Of a stretch of 64,000 nucleotides of DNA, positions 27,044 through 34,824 are shown piece after piece. The notes beneath the pieces were generated by a model, which saw only the letters and a program-made list of their open reading frames with translations, was not told the origin of the DNA and did no database searches. The position numbers were made by a program, and so were the translations under genes. Location: the NCBI GenBank assembly GCA_934691625.1, contig CAKUTA010000007.1:37983-101982 (forward strand), in the 5' to 3' direction. The stretch comes from an uncultured Bacteroidales bacterium. Its GTDB lineage: Bacteria; Bacteroidota; Bacteroidia; Bacteroidales; UBA932. Position 1 is the first letter of the stretch. Each line of letters starts with the position of its first letter.

Positions 27044-29386
27044 TTAGAAGTTGTTTTCGACAAGCCTGAAATATGGAATCCTGTCAAGCGGAACACTTAT
27101 CTTAACTGTCTTGCCTCCGGTGTATTCCTTTCCGTCATCGGCAATCCATTCACCATCAGGAAGAATGACTTCACGCTCCCGGCCAGGATTAACCATCGGT
27201 GCCACAAGGATATCGGAGCCTATCATGAACTCGTCCTTCACCCCGGAAAGTCCCTTATGAGGAAAATAGAATTCAAGAGGTGTCACTACCGGTTCACCAG
27301 TCTTGGACGCCCGGACAATCAGAGACTTGATTTCAGGCAAAAGCTTCTCCCTGATCTTTACTGACTTGAGTACAGCATCGAGATGCTCCTTGTCAAGTAT
27401 GCGCCACGGAGCCACCGAGAACTGCATCATCGGCATCAACGCATGAGTCTGGGCAGAACGGACAATGAGATCCTGGTCTATATGGCAGCCGGGAAGGAAT
27501 GAAGCGAAGCTGCCACCTCCGATCATATCAGGACATGAATACCAATAGCCCATAAGGTTCGTCGCCATCATCTCAGGAATGAGGACCTGCACAGCATCCC
27601 AGTTATGAGCCTTGTCATGAAGCCGCTGGACGATAGCCTTCCCGCCATCACGCCAGCATGCACGGTACTCGTTGTATGGATATTTGTCGGCATAGTCAGC
27701 AAATGCCTCACAATACTCGTAGGCCTGCAGATTGCCCATTGTCCTGGAATCCTCCGGGAAAAGATTGAAGTCGCCGGCATCGAACTTGAATCCATCGACT
27801 CCATAATTCCCGCAAAGATTGTCCAGCTGCCGGTCAAACCATTCAACGGTCTTAGGATTCGAGAAATCCAGCTCTGCCGAATAGCCGTTCCACCACTCTA
27901 CCGGATAAACTCCAGCCCCCTTCTTTCCGACAAATCCACCGAAAGAATTGATTTCTGCCCAGATCTGATACTGGTCCATACTGACAAACGGGCACACCCA
28001 GAGCATAAGTTTAAAGCCCATGCGATGAAGCTCCTCTGACATTTTCTTAGGGTCAGGAAAACGCCCCGGGTGAAACACCCATTTGCCGTAGTCTTCCTGC
28101 CAGGTATCGTCAATCATAATGATGCCGGCCGGAAGTCCATTACGGATTATTCCGCGTGCATATTCAAGCACGTCTTTCTGGTTTTGGTTGTACTGTAGTT
28201 CAATCCAGGTATTGTACTGCGGACATTCAAAGAACTCCGAAGGAGGAAGCTGACCGTCCGCAGGGAAAAATTCCCGCTCACCGAAACGATATGCATCCGC
28301 GAGAGTCTTGCCGACAATGCCAGTTTCAATCTTCGCAAGCGCATTCTCCACAGTGAGCACACTTCCGTCAATATGAAAATCATAAGGGGCCTCGGACCAG
28401 ACATAACGTCCATCGCTTGTTATCAGCAGCGGCATTATCTGGTTACCGCTATTCTGGCTGAAAGTGGTCTTGAAGCCGTCCTGATAAGGCATGAACTTTC
28501 CGTCCGCAATGCGTCCGCCCCATACCTGCTCTCCTTCGTTCAGGACAATGCTGGCAGAATACAGTGCCGGAGCATCAAGAGCCTTTTCGACTTCCTTCAC
28601 TGACAATGTCCCTTTCACCTTTACCATTTTCTTGTCAGAAATGAGGTAGAGGGACGGCACCAGGCGGCTGTCGAAAGCATTTTCATAACGTACAAGCTGC
28701 CTGGAGTCAATGTAGTTCTCCCAATCTTCAAGGACAGCGGACTTGGCTGCGAACTCATCATTGTTTTCTCCTATGTAAAGAGAAATCAGCCGGAGATTGC
28801 CGTCCGCCGCAGCCTTTTTAAGGACATCTGAATTCACGGCCTCGTTCATCAGTTCCGTACAGGCCTTGCAATCCTCACCATAGACAAGAAGAACTGCCTG
28901 ACGATCCAGAAGGCAATGAAGCGAAGTTTCAGCACAGTTGCTGTCGCTCATAGGGATGTCTATCACCTCGTGCCCCACCGCATTGGCCCGAATCAGATGC
29001 CTCTTCCAGTCCACACGCCTGTAGTCTGTGGACAGCAGCGACTTGCAACGGTCCTCCCGGTCTAGGATGCGAAGATAGAGATCGTCGTCACGAAGCGGTG
29101 AAGTCACCTGATAGAATGTCTGTTCCATCGCATCCGAGAAAACGATGAATGTCCCGTCCTGCTCTGCAGCAGAAAGGCTGTCAACGATCGTGTAAACTCT
29201 GTCTATGAGTTCATTCGCTTCGTCGGGAGTCGCTGTCGAGAGTTTCTTTGCGAATCTCTCGAACTGTTTCTGCGGCATCTGCCAGCAGTTTCCTTCTTTC
29301 TGGAAATCAAGGGAGACCTCGCTGTTGCAGCCGACAGCTGCAACAAGCGCGGTACCCAGAATAAACAAGATCTTCGTGAATTTCAT
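27044..29386 (-). CDS. Lipoprotein fusion: DUF5106/thioredoxin-like N-terminus plus GH31 glycosidase
   Basis: 780 residues with lipobox AAVGC (Cys20). Residues about 33-135 resemble DUF5106 (FYQVTSPLRDDDLYLRILD is its hallmark). Residues about 138-270 are thioredoxin-like: GHEVIDIPM, then VLLVYGEDCKACTELM with Cys173-Lys-Ala-Cys176, and LVPSLYLI with a likely cis-Pro at 244. From about 275 comes a GH31-type beta domain and TIM barrel: GIIMIDDTWQEDYG, DGFKFDAGD (likely nucleophile Asp536), CWRDGG (possible acid/base Asp580) and YWYSCPDMIGG. The C-terminal beta domain has GSDILVAPMV and ends IPYFRLVENNF. GH31 enzymes cleave alpha-linked sugars; specificity unknown. DUF5106 with thioredoxin is normally a stand-alone Bacteroidetes protein, so this fusion is odd. 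The frame is uninterrupted. Confidence 0.85.
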   Translation of the reverse strand: MKFTKILFILGTALVAAVGCNSEVSLDFQKEGNCWQMPQKQFERFAKKLSTATPDEANELIDRVYTIVDSLSAAEQDGTFIVFSDAMEQTFYQVTSPLRDDDLYLRILDREDRCKSLLSTDYRRVDWKRHLIRANAVGHEVIDIPMSDSNCAETSLHCLLDRQAVLLVYGEDCKACTELMNEAVNSDVLKKAAADGNLRLISLYIGENNDEFAAKSAVLEDWENYIDSRQLVRYENAFDSRLVPSLYLISDKKMVKVKGTLSVKEVEKALDAPALYSASIVLNEGEQVWGGRIADGKFMPYQDGFKTTFSQNSGNQIMPLLITSDGRYVWSEAPYDFHIDGSVLTVENALAKIETGIVGKTLADAYRFGEREFFPADGQLPPSEFFECPQYNTWIELQYNQNQKDVLEYARGIIRNGLPAGIIMIDDTWQEDYGKWVFHPGRFPDPKKMSEELHRMGFKLMLWVCPFVSMDQYQIWAEINSFGGFVGKKGAGVYPVEWWNGYSAELDFSNPKTVEWFDRQLDNLCGNYGVDGFKFDAGDFNLFPEDSRTMGNLQAYEYCEAFADYADKYPYNEYRACWRDGGKAIVQRLHDKAHNWDAVQVLIPEMMATNLMGYWYSCPDMIGGGSFASFLPGCHIDQDLIVRSAQTHALMPMMQFSVAPWRILDKEHLDAVLKSVKIREKLLPEIKSLIVRASKTGEPVVTPLEFYFPHKGLSGVKDEFMIGSDILVAPMVNPGREREVILPDGEWIADDGKEYTGGKTVKISVPLDRIPYFRLVENNF

Positions 29387-29402
29387 ATAATTCGTCGGTT
29401 CC

Positions 29403-31646
29403 TTAATTGTTCAATTTGATAGTGCTTCCGACAGCATCAGGAGTATTGGAATAACCATTGACCCCGTCTTCATACATAAATATTCCCAGCTTAAGCTCTG
29501 ACAGGCCTTTGAGGCCAAGACGCTCACGCTCTATGATGAAGCTGTAACGGAATGTCTTATCTTTCCATTCGCCCTTGCCGGTTGCGAAGCTCTGCCAGTC
29601 CTCGGTGCCGGATTTCACGTCACCGAATCCGCCTGCCTTGCCCTCTGTGACTGCAGGGCTCCAGACTTCAGGTGTAATAGAATAGGCCGGACGAGTGGTC
29701 TTGACCGGGTCGAAAGTTTCAGAAGGGAAGATATAATGACCCCATCTGTCTTTCCATCCGAGAGCCTTGTCTTCATCGCTCAGAGGACGTTTGCAGGAAA
29801 TCATTGTCCCATTCAGGACGGTTTCCCAGCAATTGCCTACAGGCCAGCCTATTCCCTGCCCGGTCTCGACGCCATCCAGGTCGAGTCCAACAGCAAGTTT
29901 ACGGATGAAGCCAGGACAGAACTCATAATATTCCCCATTCTTGAAATAAAGGTTGTCGGTATCAGGAACCTCAATATATCCGTAAACATAGTCTGCGTCG
30001 GAATCAAACTTTATCTTGGTGTTTCCGCGGTTATTGCCGGAATTGGTGATAGGAGCATAATCTACACCTGCCCAGTCATCTACACCGCGAAGCTTCTTGT
30101 AGATTGCAGTCTCATCGAAATCAGGAGAGCCGGCATTCTTGAGATTGAGCTTATAGCCTCCTCTGTCAGGATTGGTGAGGTTGGCGCCGACAATGCCTTT
30201 GCCGTTGTCGAAGTTTACACCTATTACAGCCTTGGTGGCATCTGCCAGGCCTACAGCTTTGCGGTCAATCACGAAAGTATATCTGAATACAGAAGAAGAG
30301 AAACTGCCCTCGCCATATCCGGCAGGAGAATCAGTTGTCAATTCTGCGCCATACTTCTCGCCATCTTCAGATGTCTGGCTGCGAAGGCCAGGGGTCCACG
30401 CGAGACTTTCTGTCTGGGCAATCTCACCATAGACTGACCTGTCAAAGAACTTGTAGAGGGTGAAGACCCATCCTCCGCCCTGAGTTCCGTTCTGATTGCC
30501 GTCAATGTCAAGCCATATTCCGAGATTCTTGAACATTGACATATCCTCATCTCCCTTAGACTCGATATATCCGTAGATATAGTCAAGGTCGGAGGTGAAA
30601 CGGATGCAGCTGAGGTTGTGCTTCCACTGTGTCCTGTCATATTCCTTGTCAGTGGCAGTGTATGCCGGTGAAGGTGCAGGAAGATAAGCCATCTCGGCCT
30701 CCCACCATGAAAGCTGCTTCAATACTGATTTCAGCTTCTCATAACGATCGACCTGCGGTTTTTCTTCAATAGTGACCTCTGTAAATGCATCGCGTGAAAT
30801 CTCCACTGCAGTCTCGCATACTACAGTCTCGGCATCGGAAAGAGTAATGGTATAACCCCTTGCGAGTTTTGCAGGAAGTGCTGTCACATAATATGTCTTG
30901 CCCACTTCAAATCCTGCTGCAGGAGCATCCACCTTTATTTCTGAGACGCAGGCATCCGCAGGAGCTGCAGACGGATTGCCTATGGCATCAAGAGCTACGG
31001 AAGCAGTTCCGGCTATCTTTTCGCCATTGGTGGCCTTGAAAGTGAAGGATGTTATGCCGGCTCTCTGGAAGGTGACACCCAAGCCGCCGCATACTGCGGA
31101 GAACTTAAGTGTATTGTCTCCGGACCTTGCCACGAGCGGCCAGCAGGTCTCCGCTGCGAATGAGCCTTCCTGCGCTATCTGTGTCTCAGGGACTGTGACT
31201 GTAAATGCCGTACCGCTAAATGCAGAGGCAGTCGTGGCAGGGTAAACAGCCCATTTCTCCACTGCAGGAATCTCTGCAGGCTTTTTCGGGTCAATGAGAA
31301 GGTTCATCTTACCGTTAAAGGCTGCGCTCAATCCTTCCTCTGCAGATGTGAATTCGCTGACTTCTGTCTTGCCGTCTGCTGTATAGAATACAGAGATCTT
31401 GTCACCTGTTTTCCATGTGACCTTGCCTTCGGAGAATGCAGTCTTCGTAAGAGCCTCTATCTCACCTGTCAGCTTGACATCTGTCAGCTTATATGTAGCC
31501 TCGCCTTCGTCCGGCTTCTCCGGAGTATCCGGCGTTTCCGGCTCCAGCGGTGTGTCCTCCGGCTTTTTCGGCTCCTCCTGCGGCTTTTCGCATCCCGCCA
31601 TCAGCGCGATGCAGATCATCGCAGCAGCAATAATGTTTCTTTTCAT
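29403..31646 (-). CDS. Surface lipoprotein: fimbrillin-like N-terminus plus two CBM9-like domains
   Basis: 747 residues with lipobox LMAGC, then a Pro/Glu-rich spacer (about 21-50). Residues about 50-290 look like a fimbrillin/Mfa-type beta domain: LTKTAFSEGKVTWKTGDKISVFY, WAVYPATTASAF, and TSFTFKATNGEKIAGTASV. Two repeats of the local binding domain follow (about 300-510 and 515-745). Each has the motif SDxDYxYGYxE (FTSDLDYIYGYIE and FDSDADYVYGYIE), LGIWLDIDG or VGLDLDGVETGQGIGW, and a closing FRYSFIIERERLGL..L strand. It is paralogous to the 31663 gene next to it (16-base gap). Probably an extended surface glycan-binding protein. The fimbrial domain may only be a spacer, since no fimbrial assembly genes are near. 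Confidence 0.8.
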   Translation of the reverse strand: MKRNIIAAAMICIALMAGCEKPQEEPKKPEDTPLEPETPDTPEKPDEGEATYKLTDVKLTGEIEALTKTAFSEGKVTWKTGDKISVFYTADGKTEVSEFTSAEEGLSAAFNGKMNLLIDPKKPAEIPAVEKWAVYPATTASAFSGTAFTVTVPETQIAQEGSFAAETCWPLVARSGDNTLKFSAVCGGLGVTFQRAGITSFTFKATNGEKIAGTASVALDAIGNPSAAPADACVSEIKVDAPAAGFEVGKTYYVTALPAKLARGYTITLSDAETVVCETAVEISRDAFTEVTIEEKPQVDRYEKLKSVLKQLSWWEAEMAYLPAPSPAYTATDKEYDRTQWKHNLSCIRFTSDLDYIYGYIESKGDEDMSMFKNLGIWLDIDGNQNGTQGGGWVFTLYKFFDRSVYGEIAQTESLAWTPGLRSQTSEDGEKYGAELTTDSPAGYGEGSFSSSVFRYTFVIDRKAVGLADATKAVIGVNFDNGKGIVGANLTNPDRGGYKLNLKNAGSPDFDETAIYKKLRGVDDWAGVDYAPITNSGNNRGNTKIKFDSDADYVYGYIEVPDTDNLYFKNGEYYEFCPGFIRKLAVGLDLDGVETGQGIGWPVGNCWETVLNGTMISCKRPLSDEDKALGWKDRWGHYIFPSETFDPVKTTRPAYSITPEVWSPAVTEGKAGGFGDVKSGTEDWQSFATGKGEWKDKTFRYSFIIERERLGLKGLSELKLGIFMYEDGVNGYSNTPDAVGSTIKLNN

Positions 31647-31662
31647 TTGAAGTTACCGTTGA

Positions 31663-33834
31663 TTAGTTGTTAAGCTTGATGGTGAAGCCTGAGCGACTCG
31701 GGATGCAAACGAAACCATTGTAGGCGTAATAAAAAGCAACACCTATCTCCAATTCATCTTTACCATATATTCCTAGTTTCTCTCTATTCAGCACGAATGA
31801 ATATCTGAATGTCCTGGTTTCGCCGTTCCATTCTCCCATGCCTGTCGCAAAGTCATCAACTCCCTCAGTACCTGCAAGAATGGTCTTACCAAAGTTCTCT
31901 GCAGAGGTAGTCATATCGTAAACTTTTGGAGCCCAAATGGAAGGTGTGATAGTGTACTCGGGGAGTTTATCTCCGAAATCTTTGTATTTTTCACTACCAA
32001 TTGTACTTGAAGCACCACCCCACTCAGCATAATCCCATCCCTTCTTGTCCGTAAATGTATAACTTGATGCTTCACCATTCAGAACCACATCATATCCTTT
32101 ATTGCTGAACATCCAACCAGGACCTTGGCCTGTCTTGGTGCCGTCTGTATCAATTCCTATGGCAAGATTCTTTAAAATGCCAGGGTGCAAACGAATGAAA
32201 CCATTTTCAGGATAAATCAGTTTGTCTGTATTGACTTCGAAATAGCCATAAACAATATTGGCATCGGAATCAAATTTTACAATCGAATTTCCTTTGTCAA
32301 AGCCATCTTTAGTGTACGCAGATTCTGCAATTGATTTCCAGTAATCAAAAGACTTTGGCAGGTTCTTAAATGTAGGTACCTCTGTGGAATTCTTCAGTGA
32401 AACCACATATCCAGCTCTGTCAGGTACAGTAACATAATTACCGCTATTGAAACCTTGACCATTGTCAAAACAGATTCCGACAACAGTGCTTGACAGATTT
32501 CTAAGTCCCACTACCCGCCTGTCGATAATGAAAGAATACTTAAACACATTATCCTCAAAACTACCTTCTCCATAGCCTGAAAGTGATGGAGAATTCAGCT
32601 TTGTCCCGACATCAGGATTGCCATTTTTCACTCCCGGCACATAAAGGTCTGTAGTCCATGGGAGGTTTTCTCCATCGATGCCTACTGCTCCATAAACCAT
32701 GTAATCAAAGTGAGGATAAGCATTAAAAAGCCAGCTTCCCGTTCCTTTATCTGCGCCATCAACATCCAGCCATATCCCCAGTTTCTTGAACCTTGCCAAG
32801 TCGGTAATACTTGTATATTCAACATATCCGTATAAATAATTGGCATCAGAATCGAAACGGACGCAGTTTATGTTGTATTTCCACTGGTACTGATCCCCCT
32901 TATCGGCAGCGTGAACAGGAGCCGAAAGATTCGCTTTATTCTCATCCCAGAATGAAATAGGTTTGAGGTTTGCCTTGAGGTCAGCGTAGGTATCAGGAGC
33001 ATCCTTGCTGTCAAGCACACCGAAAACGGAGCGTTTGATGCTGATGGAAGATGTGCTGCCGAATGACTTGCCGTTAGAGAGGGTGATGGTATATCCGCCG
33101 GCAAGTGTCTGAGGGAATGCGGTCATATAGTACCACCTGCCGACCTCAAATCCGCCTTCAGGAGCATTGACAGTGATTTCAGACACAGCATTCTCATCAG
33201 GAGTGGCGACAGGATTTCCGTCCTCGCCGAACTTCACGCTCGCAGTGCCGGCAATCTTCTCTCCTTTCTCAGCCTTGAAAGTGAAAGATGTTATGTCCGC
33301 TGTCTGGAAGGAAACTTTCACACCACCGCAGACAGCCTTGAAAGAAAGCGTGGAAGTAAGGTCAGCGGTCTGAGCGACCACCGGATATGCACCTTCCATG
33401 AATGTGCCTTCGACAGCCGTCTGCACAGCAGGGACAGTCACATTGACAGAAGTCCCGTCATAGGCTTCTGCTGTTGTCGCAGGATAGACTGCGATTGCGG
33501 ATATTGCCGTCAAATCTGTGTCTTCAGCAGGAAGCGAGAGCTTGCCGGCAAATTTAGCAGTGGCTGCAGGAATGTAATTCCTGGAAGTGAGCACACTATG
33601 CTTGGCAGTTCCCTCGACAGTGTAGAACAAGCTGATCTGATCAGATACTGACCACCAGTGTGCATTATATTCGGTCATCACGGTCCTGGTCGCATCGGCA
33701 TTTGAAGATGCAGTCAATTCTACTGTGACATCCACCTGTGCCGGAACATCTGCGACCTCCTGTTTCTGGCAGGAAGCAAATGCCATGAGGCAAGCTGCCG
33801 TCAAGGCTATATTCTTATTCATCATTTTCATCAA
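31663..33834 (-). CDS. Surface lipoprotein: fimbrillin-like N-terminus plus two CBM9-like domains
   Basis: 723 residues with lipobox AFASC. Same plan as the 29403 gene: fimbrillin-like part (about 35-270) with RTVMTEYNAHWWSVSDQISLFY, IAVYPATTAEAY and TSFTFKAEKGEKIAGTASV, then two binding domains (about 285-490 and 495-720). The latter carry FDSDANYLYGYVE, LGIWLDVDG, FDSDANIVYGYFE and IGIDTDGTKTGQGPGW. The ends of the paralogs agree (SRSGFTIKLNN against AVGSTIKLNN). The part coding for the binding domains is visibly more AT-rich than the N-terminal part and the neighbours, suggesting separate histories. Confidence 0.8.
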   Translation of the reverse strand: MMKMMNKNIALTAACLMAFASCQKQEVADVPAQVDVTVELTASSNADATRTVMTEYNAHWWSVSDQISLFYTVEGTAKHSVLTSRNYIPAATAKFAGKLSLPAEDTDLTAISAIAVYPATTAEAYDGTSVNVTVPAVQTAVEGTFMEGAYPVVAQTADLTSTLSFKAVCGGVKVSFQTADITSFTFKAEKGEKIAGTASVKFGEDGNPVATPDENAVSEITVNAPEGGFEVGRWYYMTAFPQTLAGGYTITLSNGKSFGSTSSISIKRSVFGVLDSKDAPDTYADLKANLKPISFWDENKANLSAPVHAADKGDQYQWKYNINCVRFDSDANYLYGYVEYTSITDLARFKKLGIWLDVDGADKGTGSWLFNAYPHFDYMVYGAVGIDGENLPWTTDLYVPGVKNGNPDVGTKLNSPSLSGYGEGSFEDNVFKYSFIIDRRVVGLRNLSSTVVGICFDNGQGFNSGNYVTVPDRAGYVVSLKNSTEVPTFKNLPKSFDYWKSIAESAYTKDGFDKGNSIVKFDSDANIVYGYFEVNTDKLIYPENGFIRLHPGILKNLAIGIDTDGTKTGQGPGWMFSNKGYDVVLNGEASSYTFTDKKGWDYAEWGGASSTIGSEKYKDFGDKLPEYTITPSIWAPKVYDMTTSAENFGKTILAGTEGVDDFATGMGEWNGETRTFRYSFVLNREKLGIYGKDELEIGVAFYYAYNGFVCIPSRSGFTIKLNN

Positions 33835-33864
33835 TTTTCGGTTATTATATCACACGACATGTGA

Positions 33865-33999
33865 CTACCAGATCTCAAACTCAGGAGACTCAAGATCGCC
33901 CGGATAGTCATATTCCTTTTCCTGAGATGCGGCAAAGCCACATTCCGCAGAGAACTCCAGAACTTCCAGCTCTGGTTTGTAATACATTTTAGTGTTCAT
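33865..33999 (-). CDS. Small protein, 44 residues, Bacteroidetes short-peptide type
   Basis: A 135-base frame lies in the 156-base gap between two lipoprotein genes. It starts at ATG 33999 (MNTKMYYKPELEVLEFSAEC) and ends with TAG at 33865; the last residues are SPEFEIW. It resembles short Bacteroidetes peptides of the pattern xYxxPxxEVxEFxxExGFAAS followed by an acidic, aromatic tail, which often sit beside surface-protein genes. It has no signal peptide, and its acidic character (many Glu/Asp) is coding-like. Function unknown. Co-orientation with the lipoprotein genes implies it is made with them. Confidence 0.6.
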   Translation of the reverse strand: MNTKMYYKPELEVLEFSAECGFAASQEKEYDYPGDLESPEFEIW

Positions 34000-34023
34000 A
34001 AATTATTGGTATTAGATTGTTTA

Positions 34024-34791
34024 TCAGTTATTCAGTTTTATGCGGAATCCGGCACGATCCGGGATAATGGCATAGTCATTCATACCGCCTTCATCGAAGG
34101 TGATGCCGATACCGATTTCATCCATATCACGAAGCTCCAGACGAGTACGGTCAATGGTAAATGTATATTTGAAGATACCATCAGCGAACTCACCGTTGCC
34201 TGTCCCGATATTGGACCACTCTTCCATCGACGTGATACTGTTGCCGAAATTGTCGCCGCCTGCCGAGACATCGCTGGCCTGCGGATTCCAGACAGAAGGC
34301 ACATAAGCCGTAGCACACTTGCCACGAAGCAGAAGATCGAAACCCTTGTAGTTACAGAGGAACCATCCTCCGCCCTGTCCTTCACGCTTGTCATCCCTAT
34401 CAAGCCAGACTCCAAGGTTATTCAGTATATTGGTTCTTTCCTGCCACTTGTCACGGTCAGCAGTATTGACTTCTACATATCCGTAGATATAATCGGCATC
34501 CGAGGCAAACTTTGTGATTTTTGCTCCACGCTCGAATTTCACCTCCTGATGCGGAAGCGCCTCAAGATTGTCAAAGAACGAGAATTCCTTCACATTAGAC
34601 AGGATCTTGGTCTCATCATAATTATCCTCGACCTCATCCGGAAGTTCAGGCTGAGGAAGAGGAGTAATCGGAGGAAGCGGCTGTTCTATTTCGGTCCTGG
34701 ACTTGTCACAGCCAGGGAGCGCCGCAAGCGTCACCACCGCAAAAAGTACGGTGATGAGCCTGCGAAGTCCATATAAACTGATGAATTTCAT
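34024..34791 (-). CDS. CBM9-like binding lipoprotein (one domain)
   Basis: 255 residues from ATG 34791 (MKFISLYGLRRL); a TTG at 34815 would only extend the start. Lipobox AALPGC. A Pro-rich linker (PLPPITPLPQPELPDE) leads to one binding domain with FASDADYIYGYVEV, LNNLGVWLDRDDKREGQGGGW, and FKYTFTIDRTRLELRDMDEIGIGITF. It ends DRAGFRIKLNN, matching the last domain of the 29403 and 31663 proteins. It follows SusD (33-base gap), the usual place for a surface glycan-binding protein, and is the single-domain version of the two larger neighbours. Confidence 0.78.
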   Translation of the reverse strand: MKFISLYGLRRLITVLFAVVTLAALPGCDKSRTEIEQPLPPITPLPQPELPDEVEDNYDETKILSNVKEFSFFDNLEALPHQEVKFERGAKITKFASDADYIYGYVEVNTADRDKWQERTNILNNLGVWLDRDDKREGQGGGWFLCNYKGFDLLLRGKCATAYVPSVWNPQASDVSAGGDNFGNSITSMEEWSNIGTGNGEFADGIFKYTFTIDRTRLELRDMDEIGIGITFDEGGMNDYAIIPDRAGFRIKLNN

Positions 34792-34824
34792 ATTGTTCAA
34801 TAGCATATTTGTCAATGCAGTTTC

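Noticed and set aside
29736..30437. 233-residue + strand frame inside the double-domain lipoprotein gene
   Set aside because: An antisense shadow with no family and an uninterrupted coding gene on the other strand.
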